A program made the position numbers and the translations under genes. 9,878 nt of DNA from Nosocomiicoccus ampullae. GTDB taxonomy: Bacteria > Bacillota > Bacilli > Staphylococcales > Salinicoccaceae. Below are positions 1-7,558 of the stretch, piece by piece. Under the pieces are notes generated by a model. The model had not been told where the DNA came from. It searched no databases and was given only the letters and a program-made list of their open reading frames with translations. Where the stretch lies: contig NZ_MBFG01000025.1 of assembly GCF_001696685.1 (NCBI RefSeq), positions 1 to 9,878 of the forward strand, written 5' to 3'. Every line of letters begins with the position of its first letter. Position 1 is the first letter of the stretch.

Positions 1-32
1 CATTTATACATATAAATGAATAAACATACGAA

Positions 33-47
33 TGATAACGATTTACA
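33..47. promoter_or_regulatory. Possible Fur/PerR-like box (weak)
   Basis: The 15-mer TGATAACGATTTACA matches the 7-1-7 Fur box (TGATAAT-N-ATTATCA) at 11 of 14 informative positions, but its two halves match each other at only 4 of 7. It could lie in the promoter region of a leftward gene beyond the left edge. Such partial matches arise by chance in AT-rich DNA, so this is only a candidate. Confidence 0.2.
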
Positions 48-89
48 GTCTATTTTATAAGTTTTTAGATAATTAACACACATAAAAAT

Positions 90-123
90 TACAAATTACA
101 CTGAAATTTTGATGTAATTTGTA
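90..123. terminator. AT-rich hairpin, possible second terminator
   Basis: Arms 90-100 and 113-123 form an 11-bp perfect inverted repeat around a 12-nt loop. Read leftward it is followed by ATTTTTATG, so it could back up the methyltransferase terminator at 149-176. Read rightward it is followed by TTCGTTTT and could end a gene left of the window. The stem has only two G-C pairs, so it may be weak, and a dyad operator is an alternative. Nothing else is recognised in 1-148 apart from a weak Fur-like match. Confidence 0.4.
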
Positions 124-148
124 TTCGTTTTCCTAAATTTTGCATAAA

Positions 149-176
149 AAATGAATGTGCTTTCACACATTCATTT
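149..176 (-). terminator. Rho-independent terminator of the methyltransferase gene
   Basis: Arms 149-159 and 166-176 pair perfectly over 11 bp (core ATGAATGTG / CACATTCAT) around a 6-nt loop. On the minus strand the hairpin lies 3 nt past the methyltransferase stop codon and runs into TTTTTT, the standard intrinsic terminator layout. Confidence 0.85.
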
Positions 177-179
177 CTT

Positions 180-971
180 TTAGTTTTTATTTTTATTTTT
201 AAATATCGCTGTACTGACGACGTGTGGAACCTCGTAAATATCTCCTTCAACGGACTTTTTTAACGTATCATTAATTTCTTTTAGTACAGACTCTTTACGG
301 TGATCACTAAATCTTGAAAGCCATGATGACGTTCCAATACGTTTCAACCATTCTTCGTCCGTGAATTTTATTTTATAGTCCTTTTTAAAAAGGTTTGTAA
401 GGTCAAATTTATGATAATTAAAGTCACTGAACCATTCCACTGGGAAACTGTTGATCATTTGTATTGAATATTTTTTTGATCCTGCAGGTTCTAATTGGTT
501 GTATTTTGCATTTGCACGAATGATTTTCATCGTTTCTTTCATCATTGAGTTATTTACTCTAAACCCTAAATCTGAAATTATCATCATACCGTTTGGTTTT
601 AATAGACGTTTCACTTCTTTTACCGCTTCATTTGAATCAAAATACTGCCATGCACGTAATGCAAAAATAATGTCATAATCGTTTTCTCTTAAATGCGTGT
701 TTTCTGCAAATCCGTCATGGAATTTAACGTTGTCACCACGCGTATAATCGATTCCCATTTTTCTGAATATTTCACTCGGCTCTAATGCGTCAACCGTTGC
801 ACCTTCTTCAGACAACATTTTAGATAAAAATCCAGGGCCTGCACCGAGGTCTAAAATTTTCTTACCTTTAAAATCTATACCGAGTTGTTTAATGCCATCT
901 AATAGTTCTTTTGGTATGTCATTACGACTTTTAAAGTATTCTTCTTCAAATGTTTTTAGTTTATAATCCAT
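180..971 (-). CDS. Class I SAM-dependent methyltransferase
   Basis: 263-residue cytosolic protein that should transfer a methyl group from S-adenosylmethionine; the acceptor is not evident. The Rossmann-type core is clear: glycine-rich motif I ILDLGAGPG at residues 39-47, an acidic residue at the end of strand 2 (E64 in DALEPS) expected to bind the ribose hydroxyls, strand 4 DYDIIFALRAWQYF at 98-111, and the post-I segment LKPNGMMIISDLG at 124-136. Residues 140-250 are a less conserved cap that probably sets the substrate. This is the UbiE/BioC-like (Methyltransf_11) layout, but no specific family is recognised. The ATG is preceded by AAAAGGACGG. The gene is transcribed alone, divergent from the small membrane protein gene, and ends in its own terminator. 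General fold is secure, substrate unknown. Confidence 0.88.
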   Translation of the reverse strand: MDYKLKTFEEEYFKSRNDIPKELLDGIKQLGIDFKGKKILDLGAGPGFLSKMLSEEGATVDALEPSEIFRKMGIDYTRGDNVKFHDGFAENTHLRENDYDIIFALRAWQYFDSNEAVKEVKRLLKPNGMMIISDLGFRVNNSMMKETMKIIRANAKYNQLEPAGSKKYSIQMINSFPVEWFSDFNYHKFDLTNLFKKDYKIKFTDEEWLKRIGTSSWLSRFSDHRKESVLKEINDTLKKSVEGDIYEVPHVVSTAIFKNKNKN

Positions 972-1004
972 GTCCTATCCGTCCTTTTCTATCAAACTAT
1001 TTAA

Positions 1005-1034
1005 TTGTATTCTATACGTAAATAACGGTATGAT
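1005..1034 (+). promoter_or_regulatory. Candidate promoter for the small membrane protein and efflux pump
   Basis: TTGTAT (1005-1010), an 18-bp spacer and TATGAT (1029-1034) form a plausible sigma-A promoter: the -35 matches 3 of 6 and the -10 matches 5 of 6. The start site would be near 1041, leaving a leader of about 36 nt before the ATG at 1077. On the opposite strand TACAAT (1009-1004) could be the -10 of the methyltransferase gene, so the two promoters may overlap. Confidence 0.4.
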
Positions 1035-1076
1035 AAATAAATAATTGTTTTTTAATTAATATGGAGTGAATATTTT

Positions 1077-1256
1077 ATGTCTAAACCATTACTCGCAATT
1101 ACACTCATAGCGTTGATGATTTTATTATTTTACTGGGGAGTGACGTTTGTCGTACCGAGTTTCGGTTTCCCAAGAATCGTTGCATTATCTATTATATTAG
1201 GAAGTGTGGCAGGTTTCTACATATATACTATTATTGATAATAATTATCTCGATTAA
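1077..1256 (+). CDS. Small two-helix membrane protein, unknown function
   Basis: 59-residue reading frame starting MSKPLLAITL and ending in TAA. GGAGTG lies 8 nt before the ATG, a good ribosome-binding site. The protein is almost entirely hydrophobic: a first membrane segment at about residues 4-28, a short polar turn (PSFGFPR, 27-33), a second segment at about 34-53, and a charged tail DNNYLD. It has no cysteines and no recognisable motif. Only 20 nt separate its stop from the efflux pump start, so the two are almost certainly co-transcribed. It may be an accessory subunit or stabiliser of the transporter, or an unrelated small membrane protein. I do not recognise the family. Coding potential is supported by the RBS, the spacing and the membrane-like composition. 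Confidence 0.75.
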   Translation: MSKPLLAITLIALMILLFYWGVTFVVPSFGFPRIVALSIILGSVAGFYIYTIIDNNYLD

Positions 1257-1276
1257 AAATATATGGAGGGAAAGCT

Positions 1277-2758
1277 ATGGCACATGCGAACGAAAAGCCA
1301 GATTATCGTTTAATTATCATTTTAATTAGTGGTGCGTTTATCGCATTTTTATCAAATACATTTTTAAACGTTGCATTACCATCGATTAAAAATGACTTTG
1401 GCATCTCAACGAGTAGCGTTCAGTGGGTATCGACGTCTTATATGCTCGTTGCTGGAATCATCATTCCGATGACCGCCTATTTTATGAACCGCTTTAGCGC
1501 GAAGAAAATATTTTTAAGTTCAATGGGATTATTTTTAATCGGAACGTCTCTAGCAGGATTTTCTGTAACATTTCCGATGCTCATCGCAGGACGTATGATC
1601 CAAGCGACAGGATCCTCAATACTTATGCCTCTTCTAATGAATACTCTAATTAGAAGTTTCCCACCTGAAAAACGTGGAACAGCGATGGGGATGTTCAGTT
1701 TAGTCATGTTCTTCGCCCCAGCAATCGGTCCGACACTCTCAGGTGTTGTCATACAACGTTATGATTGGCACGTCTTATTTTTAATGATGATACCGATCTT
1801 AATCATACTTTTAATTTCTGGTTTTGTTTTACTACCTAACGTTTTACTAAATAAAAAAGCTGTCATGGACGTTCCATCCGTTATTATGTCAACGATTGGA
1901 TTCGGTGCATTATTATATGGACTTGTGTCTGCTGGAGACCATAAATTACTTTCTATACAAACATTTGGTCCAATTATCATTGGTGTTGTTGTCATTTACT
2001 TTTACGTAATGCGACAAATGAAGTTAGACGTTCCGATGTTAAACTTTAGAGTATATAAATATCGTATGTATTTACTCGGAACGATCATTAGTGCTGCAAC
2101 GAATATGGGACTATTTGCAGGTATGATTTTAGTCCCAATCTTTTTACAAGATATACAACATCGTTCGCCACTTGAAACAGGGTTACTCATGTTACCCGGT
2201 GCGTTAATTTTAGGACTTCTGTCCCCTGTATCTGGTAAATTATTTGATATGTATGGCCCTAAAGGAATGGCAATTATCGGTCTTACACTTGCGACTGTAA
2301 CGACAGCGTTTTTAGGTCGACTTACAATAGATACTAGTTTTTCATACATTTTAACGATTTACGTCATTCGTGCGTTTGGTATGACTCTCGTTAACACACC
2401 AGTTATGACAAATGGTATGAACGACTTGCCACGTGATTTAACCCCAGATGGATCTTCTCTAAACTCTATGCAAAACCAAGTATCTGGAGCTGTTGGTATC
2501 GCCTTACTAATTTCTGTTATGCAAGGATATATTAACTTTAATTTAAATAAACTGGACGTTGTGACACCTGAAATTGAAAACCAAATTACAATTGAGGGCA
2601 TTAACTTAGCATTTAACGTCGGTGCTGTATTTATGGGAATAGGGCTCATCACTGCGTTTTTCTTAAAACGTGTGACGAGTGAAGATATGATGAAAAACTC
2701 AACTTTCTCTGCACGTCCTGTTGACGATGGACGAAAAAAAATCCGTAAAGAAGATTAA
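1277..2758 (+). CDS. DHA2 (14-TM) MFS multidrug efflux transporter, LmrB type
   Basis: 493-residue inner membrane protein, probably a drug:proton antiporter that exports hydrophobic or cationic compounds. The first helix ends in NVALPSI (31-37). The stretch QWVSTSYMLVAGIIIPMTAYFMNRFSAKKIFL (49-80) covers helix 2 and a motif-A-like loop in the form seen in LmrB/MdeA/LmrS proteins. GRMIQATGSSILMPLLMN (105-122) is motif B with its arginine, and FFAPAIGPTLSG (145-156) is antiporter motif C. Length and hydrophobic pattern fit 14 helices. The usual acidic residue of the DHA2 first helix is replaced by serine (S26), as is common in the LmrB branch. The ATG follows GGAGGG with 6-nt spacing. The last codons lie inside the terminator palindrome. 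No regulator gene is adjacent. The substrate cannot be told from sequence. Confidence 0.92.
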   Translation: MAHANEKPDYRLIIILISGAFIAFLSNTFLNVALPSIKNDFGISTSSVQWVSTSYMLVAGIIIPMTAYFMNRFSAKKIFLSSMGLFLIGTSLAGFSVTFPMLIAGRMIQATGSSILMPLLMNTLIRSFPPEKRGTAMGMFSLVMFFAPAIGPTLSGVVIQRYDWHVLFLMMIPILIILLISGFVLLPNVLLNKKAVMDVPSVIMSTIGFGALLYGLVSAGDHKLLSIQTFGPIIIGVVVIYFYVMRQMKLDVPMLNFRVYKYRMYLLGTIISAATNMGLFAGMILVPIFLQDIQHRSPLETGLLMLPGALILGLLSPVSGKLFDMYGPKGMAIIGLTLATVTTAFLGRLTIDTSFSYILTIYVIRAFGMTLVNTPVMTNGMNDLPRDLTPDGSSLNSMQNQVSGAVGIALLISVMQGYINFNLNKLDVVTPEIENQITIEGINLAFNVGAVFMGIGLITAFFLKRVTSEDMMKNSTFSARPVDDGRKKIRKED

Positions 2759-2770
2759 TCTTCTTTACGG
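2743..2770. terminator. Bidirectional terminator palindrome between the efflux pump and pepT
   Basis: Arms 2743-2756 and 2757-2770 form a 14-bp perfect palindrome with no spacer, flanked by eight A residues (2734-2741) on the left and TATTTTTTATTTTT on the right, so it has a T-run in both directions. The left arm contains the last codons and the first base of the TAA stop of the efflux pump gene. The right arm lies 6 nt beyond the pepT stop. One element thus ends both convergent genes, which are only 18 nt apart. Confidence 0.88.
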
Positions 2771-2776
2771 TATTTT

Positions 2777-3994
2777 TTATTTTTGGGCGATACGTTTAAC
2801 GATTTCTATAATCGTTTCTGTCGCTTTTTCTAAATCATTTACAGATGTAAACTCGTATCTACCATGCATGTTTTCAGTTCCTGTAAATATGTTTGGCGTT
2901 GGAAGTCCCATAAAGGATAGCTGAGAGCCGTCTGTTCCGCCACGTACTGGTTGAATGACAGGCGTTATACCGAGTGATTTCATAGCTTCTTGAGCGATTT
3001 CTACGATATAAAACTTAGGTTCAATTTTCTCTTTCATATTGTAATATTGATCTTCTAGTTCTAATCTTACGTTTTGTGGACCATACGTATCTTGATATAT
3101 CTCTACAATTTTCTTCATCGTTTCTTTTCGATTTTCAAAATTATCTCTATCAAAGTCACGAATAATATACTCTAATTCAGTTTCGTCTGTTGAACCGTTA
3201 ATTGTGAGTAAATGGAAAAATCCTTCATACCCTTCACTACATTCTGGAGTATCTTCAGGGTCGAACTCTAAAGCAAATTTAGAAGCGATTGTTAAACTAT
3301 TGATCATTTTATCTTTCGCAGTACCTGGGTGAATGTTTTTACCTTTAATAATTACTTTCGCACCGGCAGCGTTAAAACTTTCGTATTGAAGTTCACCAAC
3401 TGGCCCACCGTCAATTGTATATGCAAAGTCTGCATTAAATTTCTCGACGTCAAACTTATGAGGTCCACGACCTATTTCTTCATCTGGCGTAAATGCAATA
3501 CGGATATCACCGTGCTCGATATCGCTATTTAAAATCGCTTCAGCGGCAGTGACGATTGCAGTAATACCTGCTTTGTCGTCTCCTCCTAAAAGTGTTGTAC
3601 CGTCTGTTGTAATAAGTGTATGACCAACATAATTGTTTAAGTTCGGAAACTCTTTTACAGTCATGACGATATCTTGTGATTTGTTTAAAATGATGTCGCC
3701 ACCTTTATACTGAACGACTTGTGGGTTAACGTTTGTTCCTGTAAAGTCTGTCGCTGTATCAACGTGTGCTAAAAAACCAACTGTTTCAGCATCGACATTA
3801 CCAGGTATTGTTGCAAATAAATACCCATTATCGTCGAGAGTAATATCAGATAAACCAATTTCTTCTAACTCTTCTTTTAACATATGTAAAAGATCCCACT
3901 GCTTACTCGTAGAAGGCGTCGTTTTACTTGAAGCGTCGGACTGAGTGTCTACTTTTGCATATCTAATGAGTCTTTCTGTAAGTTGTTCTTTCAT
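2777..3994 (-). CDS. pepT: Peptidase T (tripeptide aminopeptidase, M20B)
   Basis: 405-residue cytosolic di-zinc aminopeptidase that removes the N-terminal residue from tripeptides, completing the breakdown of imported or recycled peptides. The family is about 405-410 residues, so it is full length. The M20 metal site is complete: H77 and D79 in HVDT, bridging D139 in GGDDKAG, catalytic base E172 and ligand E173 in PDEEIG, D195 in TIDGGPVG and H377 in ENMHGRYEF. The lid or dimerisation domain is roughly 205-325, starting near [19 protein letters not shown]. The segment [24 protein letters not shown] (349-372) is typical of PepT. AGGGAG lies 6 nt before the ATG. The gene starts 34 nt after the ddl stop with no terminator between, so it is probably the second gene of a ddl-pepT transcript. 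Confidence 0.96.
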   Translation of the reverse strand: MKEQLTERLIRYAKVDTQSDASSKTTPSTSKQWDLLHMLKEELEEIGLSDITLDDNGYLFATIPGNVDAETVGFLAHVDTATDFTGTNVNPQVVQYKGGDIILNKSQDIVMTVKEFPNLNNYVGHTLITTDGTTLLGGDDKAGITAIVTAAEAILNSDIEHGDIRIAFTPDEEIGRGPHKFDVEKFNADFAYTIDGGPVGELQYESFNAAGAKVIIKGKNIHPGTAKDKMINSLTIASKFALEFDPEDTPECSEGYEGFFHLLTINGSTDETELEYIIRDFDRDNFENRKETMKKIVEIYQDTYGPQNVRLELEDQYYNMKEKIEPKFYIVEIAQEAMKSLGITPVIQPVRGGTDGSQLSFMGLPTPNIFTGTENMHGRYEFTSVNDLEKATETIIEIVKRIAQK

Positions 3995-4028
3995 AGTAAT
4001 CTCCCTTATCCATGTAATTTATCGAAAA

Positions 4029-5090
4029 TTAAAATCCAGAATCACGTGTTAACTTATTTTTTTCGTTATATCTTTCAATACTTAAACCGATTAATCGATC
4101 GAGTAATTCACTATACGGTATACCGCTTTGTTCCATTAGTTTTGGATACATTGAAATCGATGTAAATCCAGGTAACGTGTTGACTTCGTTTACAATCACT
4201 TCTCCATCTTCAGTTAAAAATACATCTACACGTGCATACCCTAAGCAGTCGAGTGTACGGTACGTATGTTCTGCGACTTCTTGAATTTTTTTCGTTTCGT
4301 CCTCTGTCAGTTTAGCAGGAATGATTAGCGTCGCACCGTCATCTGTTAAGTATTTTGATTCGTAATCGTAAAAGTCAACGTTTGAAACAATTTCACCTGG
4401 AATCGATACTATTAACTCGTCATTGCCAAGGACAGACACTTCGATTTCACGACCGACAATCGCCGTTTCTATGAGTACTTTATCGTCAAATTTAAATGCA
4501 TCGTTTAAAGCATGATTAAATTCGTTTTCATTTTCTACTTTGCTTACACCGACTGAAGAACCTTGGTTCGCAGGTTTTATAAACATTGGTAAACCGAGTG
4601 CTTCCTCAATTAAGTTAAAATCGACGACATCCTTTTCATAAGAATGAACGACGATTCCGTTTGCCACTTGAATATGATGGTAATCGAGTAACCTTTTCGT
4701 CACGTCTTTGTCCATAGCGACTGCGCTACCTTTCGTATCACAGCCGACATAAGCGACGTTCGCACATTCAAGTAATCCTTGAATGTTGCCATCTTCACCA
4801 TACGTGCCGTGAAGTACCGAGAAGATTGAATCGAGTTGAATTTCACCAGATTCCGTCTCAAATTGATTACCCGGAATCACTTTCATCGTTTCTTTTTCGT
4901 CGACTAATGTTAAGTCGATTTCTGTTAAATCTGTTGTAGTGACCCACTCGCCGGTTTTTAGTACGTGAATTAAACGAACGTTATATTTATTTTTATCGAG
5001 TGCATCTAAAACACTCTTCGCTGAGCGAAGTGATACTTCATACTCCGTTGATTTTCCACCGTATATTAACCCAATGTTTAATTTATTCAT
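4029..5090 (-). CDS. ddl: D-alanine--D-alanine ligase
   Basis: 353-residue cytosolic ATP-grasp enzyme that joins two D-alanines for the peptidoglycan stem pentapeptide. N-terminal Ddl domain: GLIYGGKSTEYEVSL (7-21), where Y17 replaces the common H or R, and LHGTYGEDGNIQGLLE (93-108). ATP-grasp domain: FIKPANQGSSVGVSKV (170-185) and the metal and ligand region NEVNTLPGFTSISMYPKL (301-318). The omega-loop reads YDYESKY (241-247); its tyrosines are the hallmark of D-Ala-D-Ala ligases, whereas VanA-type D-Ala-D-Lac ligases lack them, so a resistance role is unlikely. The minus-strand ATG is preceded by AAAAAGGA at 8-nt spacing. In S. aureus the next gene is murF, the following step in the pathway; here it is pepT. 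The gene is divergent from the ABC exporter. Confidence 0.97.
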   Translation of the reverse strand: MNKLNIGLIYGGKSTEYEVSLRSAKSVLDALDKNKYNVRLIHVLKTGEWVTTTDLTEIDLTLVDEKETMKVIPGNQFETESGEIQLDSIFSVLHGTYGEDGNIQGLLECANVAYVGCDTKGSAVAMDKDVTKRLLDYHHIQVANGIVVHSYEKDVVDFNLIEEALGLPMFIKPANQGSSVGVSKVENENEFNHALNDAFKFDDKVLIETAIVGREIEVSVLGNDELIVSIPGEIVSNVDFYDYESKYLTDDGATLIIPAKLTEDETKKIQEVAEHTYRTLDCLGYARVDVFLTEDGEVIVNEVNTLPGFTSISMYPKLMEQSGIPYSELLDRLIGLSIERYNEKNKLTRDSGF

Positions 5091-5121
5091 ATGATTCGTC
5101 CTTTTTTATAAATTCGTTTTT

Positions 5122-5128
5122 ATTTTAT
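5122..5128 (-). promoter_or_regulatory. Possible extended -10 of ddl
   Basis: On the minus strand TAAAAT (5127-5122) is preceded by TGA, giving a TGn-TAAAAT extended -10 that matches TATAAT at 5 of 6. The start site would be near 5115, about 25 nt before the ddl start. No good -35 hexamer is seen upstream. The region is AT-rich, so chance matches are likely. Confidence 0.3.
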
Positions 5129-5177
5129 CATATTCATTATTTATAAATCATTCTTTTTAAGTGTCGTAATTTTATTA

Positions 5178-5186
5178 TGTTATAAT
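5178..5186 (+). promoter_or_regulatory. Extended -10 promoter of the ABC exporter
   Basis: TGTTATAAT at 5178-5186 is a perfect TATAAT with an upstream TGn extension, which can work without a good -35; the -35 region here (about 5156-5163) is poor. The start site would be near 5193, giving a 25-nt leader. This supports the ATG at 5218 over the in-frame TTG at 5188, which would fall before the transcript begins. Confidence 0.55.
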
Positions 5187-5217
5187 TTTGATAATCTTAT
5201 TTAAGGGCTGGTGCTAT

Positions 5218-6933
5218 ATGAAGCGATTCTTTTCATATTATAAACCGTATAAGACGCTGTTTATGATTGATTTTTCATCAGCAGTGTTTGTCGGATTATT
5301 AGAGTTACTTTTCCCACTCATCGTCAGTGGTTTTATAGATAATTTACTGCCGACAGGTAACTTTAAAATTATATTACTCGCAACAGTTGGATTACTCGCT
5401 GTATACATACTCAATACGTTTTTACAGTATGTCGTGACGTATTACGGACATCTACTCGGTACAAATATTGAACGAGATATCCGTAACGACTTATATAGTC
5501 ACATTCAATATTTATCGTACAGATATTTTGACAATACAAAAACAGGTAAGTTGTTAACACGTTTAACAAACGATCTCATGAATATCGGTGAGATAGCACA
5601 CCACGGGCCAGAAGACTTATTTATTGCCGTGATGACACTACTCGGTGCATTTGGAATTATGTTCTGGATTAACCCTGAACTTGCTGTCATTTCATTTGTG
5701 ATCGTACCGCTGATTTTAATCATCGCTATTTATTTCAACAAAAAGATGACAGTTGCGTTTAGAGAATTATTCGGACGTGTCTCTGAATTCAACCATTTAA
5801 TTGAAGATAAAATCGGTGGAATTCGCCTCGTTCAAGCATTCGCTCGTGAGGTAGATGAAATTAAAGCATTTAAAGCAATTAACTCACGCTTTAGAGCGAC
5901 AAAACTTAAAGCATATAAAATCATGGCGTTAAACAACTCAATTTCATATATGCTCATGCGTTTTGTGACAGTATTCATCTTAATTGCGGGTGCGTACTTC
6001 GTATTAAACGATAAAATCTCTTACGGGGATTTCGCTGCGTTTATTTTAATTTCAAATATATTATTTAAACCACTCGAAAAAATTAACGCCGTCATCGAAT
6101 TATATCCAAATGGTATTGCTGGATTTAAACACTTTACTGAGACGATGGCCGTCGAATCAGAAATTAAAGAAGTTGAAAATCCAATAGCGCTTGAAAATCC
6201 TAAAGGCGAAATCGTCTACCAAAACGTCTCATTCTCATATGAGGATAAAAAAATCTTAAACGACTTATCGTTTAACGTAACTCCTGGAGAAACTGTCGCA
6301 CTTGTCGGGCCAAGTGGTGCGGGTAAGACGACGATCACGAGTTTACTTCCGAGATTTTATGAAGTATCTGACGGTGCAATTACGATAGACGGCACGAACA
6401 TTAAGGAATACTCATTAAAATCACTTAGAGAAAATATCGGTATCGTTCAACAAGATGTATTTCTATTCTCAGGAACGTTAAGAGAAAACGTCGCATATGG
6501 TAAACCTGATGCGACCGATGAAGAAATTTACGATGCGCTTGAAAAAGCACAGTTAAAAGATCTTGTCGATAGTTATGTTAAAGGCTTAGACACAGTCGTC
6601 GGTGAACGCGGCGTGAAATTATCTGGTGGTCAAAAACAAAGAATTTCGATTGCACGTATGTTCTTAAAAAATCCACCGATTCTAATACTAGACGAAGCGA
6701 CAAGTGCATTAGATACTGAAACAGAGCGAGAAATACAATCCGCGTTAAACCGACTCGCAGTCGGTCGTACGACACTTGTTATCGCTCATCGACTTGCGAC
6801 AATTAAAAACGCAGATCGTATTTTAGTTGTGACACCAAACGGTATTGAAGAATCCGGATCACACGAAGAATTACTAGAAAATAGCGAAGGTCTTTACCGA
6901 GCGTTACACGATGCACAATTTGCAGCATTATAA
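5218..6933 (+). CDS. Type I ABC exporter, fused membrane and ATPase domains (Sav1866/MsbA-like)
   Basis: 571-residue membrane protein that works as a homodimer or with a partner half-transporter, using ATP to export drugs, lipids or peptides. The six-helix membrane domain is about residues 1-300, with the coupling region RFRATKLKAYKIM near 224-236. The nucleotide-binding domain has Walker A GPSGAGKT (364-371), Q-loop VQQD (410-413), signature LSGGQ (468-472), Walker B ILILDE (488-493, catalytic E493), D-loop SALD (496-499) and switch H524. It aligns with S. aureus Sav1866 along its length, but the membrane domain is clearly diverged, so a direct counterpart is not claimed. An in-frame TTG at 5188 is possible, but the ATG at 5218 is chosen: AAGGGCTGGTG precedes it and the protein then begins MKRFFSYYKPYK as in the family. 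It is divergent from ddl and a single-gene unit. Substrate unknown. Confidence 0.93.
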   Translation: MKRFFSYYKPYKTLFMIDFSSAVFVGLLELLFPLIVSGFIDNLLPTGNFKIILLATVGLLAVYILNTFLQYVVTYYGHLLGTNIERDIRNDLYSHIQYLSYRYFDNTKTGKLLTRLTNDLMNIGEIAHHGPEDLFIAVMTLLGAFGIMFWINPELAVISFVIVPLILIIAIYFNKKMTVAFRELFGRVSEFNHLIEDKIGGIRLVQAFAREVDEIKAFKAINSRFRATKLKAYKIMALNNSISYMLMRFVTVFILIAGAYFVLNDKISYGDFAAFILISNILFKPLEKINAVIELYPNGIAGFKHFTETMAVESEIKEVENPIALENPKGEIVYQNVSFSYEDKKILNDLSFNVTPGETVALVGPSGAGKTTITSLLPRFYEVSDGAITIDGTNIKEYSLKSLRENIGIVQQDVFLFSGTLRENVAYGKPDATDEEIYDALEKAQLKDLVDSYVKGLDTVVGERGVKLSGGQKQRISIARMFLKNPPILILDEATSALDTETEREIQSALNRLAVGRTTLVIAHRLATIKNADRILVVTPNGIEESGSHEELLENSEGLYRALHDAQFAAL

Positions 6934-6939
6934 ACACAA

Positions 6940-6975
6940 AATAACCATCCTTTTTAATATAAAAGGATAGTTATT
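6940..6975. terminator. Bidirectional terminator between the ABC exporter and the nitroreductase
   Basis: AATAAC-ATCCTTTT (6940-6954, with one mismatched C at 6946) pairs with AAAAGGAT-GTTATT (6961-6975, mismatched A at 6969) around a 6-nt loop. Rightward it starts 6 nt after the exporter stop and ends in TTTTTAT. Leftward it starts just past the nitroreductase stop and runs into TTTGTGTTTA, a weaker tract. It probably ends both convergent genes. Confidence 0.82.
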
Positions 6976-6976
6976 T

Positions 6977-7546
6977 TTATAGCCAAATTGTTTTTTCTTG
7001 TTTATCAGTACGTTTTCTAAGAAGTTCTTTTGCGTTGTCGTTTTCTCCAAAGAAAATTGCGCCTACAACTTCTTCGTCTTCCTCTATACCTAGTGCTGAC
7101 TTTACTTCTGTAGCATTATAAACTGGCCCAGTCTTCCAAATAGAATCGATGCCCATACTCGTCGCTTGAATAAGCATATTTTGAATTGCTGCACCGACCG
7201 CTAAAATGTCTTCTTCGTATTTACCGCGTGTCTTATTTTTATTTTTACTATAGACCGCTAAAATAACAGTTGGAGCAACCATCGTTTTACTGACCATTTT
7301 AACTTTCATACGCTCAAATTCTTCTTCACTAATGTCACGGTTTTTTTGGAATTCCATTGCCGCATCATAAAACTGCTGCATGTTTTCTCCTTGCATGACA
7401 ATAAACTTCCAAGGTTCAGTAATGTGATGGTTCGGCGCTTGGATTGCAGCCTCTATAATCGTTTCAACCGCTTCTTTAGAAATCGGTTCTGTTTTCTTAA
7501 ATATCTTCGTACTTTTTCTATTTAAAATTGGTTCAATTACGCTCAT
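6977..7546 (-). CDS. Small nitroreductase-family flavoprotein, YdjA-like
   Basis: 189-residue cytosolic FMN-dependent NAD(P)H oxidoreductase, probably dimeric. N-terminal ILNRKSTKIFK (7-17) corresponds to the FMN phosphate-binding motif. APNHHITEPWKFIV (37-50) is the equivalent of the APSxxNxQPW segment, in the APxH form found in YdjA/TdsD-type small nitroreductases. GIDSIWKTGPVYNATEVKSALGI (132-154) and EEVVGAIFFG (158-167) complete the fold. It lacks the C-terminal extension of larger family members. Its natural substrate (quinone, nitroaromatic or flavin) cannot be inferred. AAGGAG (7555-7560) overlaps the stop codon of the preceding ATPase gene, and only 12 nt separate the two, so translation is probably coupled. 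A functional link with a sugar-transport ATPase is not obvious. Confidence 0.9.
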   Translation of the reverse strand: MSVIEPILNRKSTKIFKKTEPISKEAVETIIEAAIQAPNHHITEPWKFIVMQGENMQQFYDAAMEFQKNRDISEEEFERMKVKMVSKTMVAPTVILAVYSKNKNKTRGKYEEDILAVGAAIQNMLIQATSMGIDSIWKTGPVYNATEVKSALGIEEDEEVVGAIFFGENDNAKELLRKRTDKQEKTIWL

Positions 7547-7558
7547 TGGTCATTCTCC

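Noticed and set aside
16..60. 14-codon rightward frame at the left edge
   Set aside because: It has no ribosome-binding site and no distinctive sequence; very short frames are common in AT-rich DNA.
1012..1034. Operator-like imperfect palindrome (ATAC...GTAT) in the efflux pump promoter
   Set aside because: Only four bases per arm pair cleanly, which is expected by chance in this AT-rich region, and no regulator gene is adjacent.
4029..5090. Vancomycin-resistance type (D-Ala-D-Lac) ligase
   Set aside because: The omega-loop YDYESKY keeps the tyrosines of ordinary D-Ala-D-Ala ligases, and no vanH or vanX gene is adjacent.
5188..5217. TTG start giving a 581-residue ABC exporter
   Set aside because: It lies before the predicted transcript start, has no RBS, and adds residues not typical of the family; the ATG at 5218 has a purine-rich site before it.
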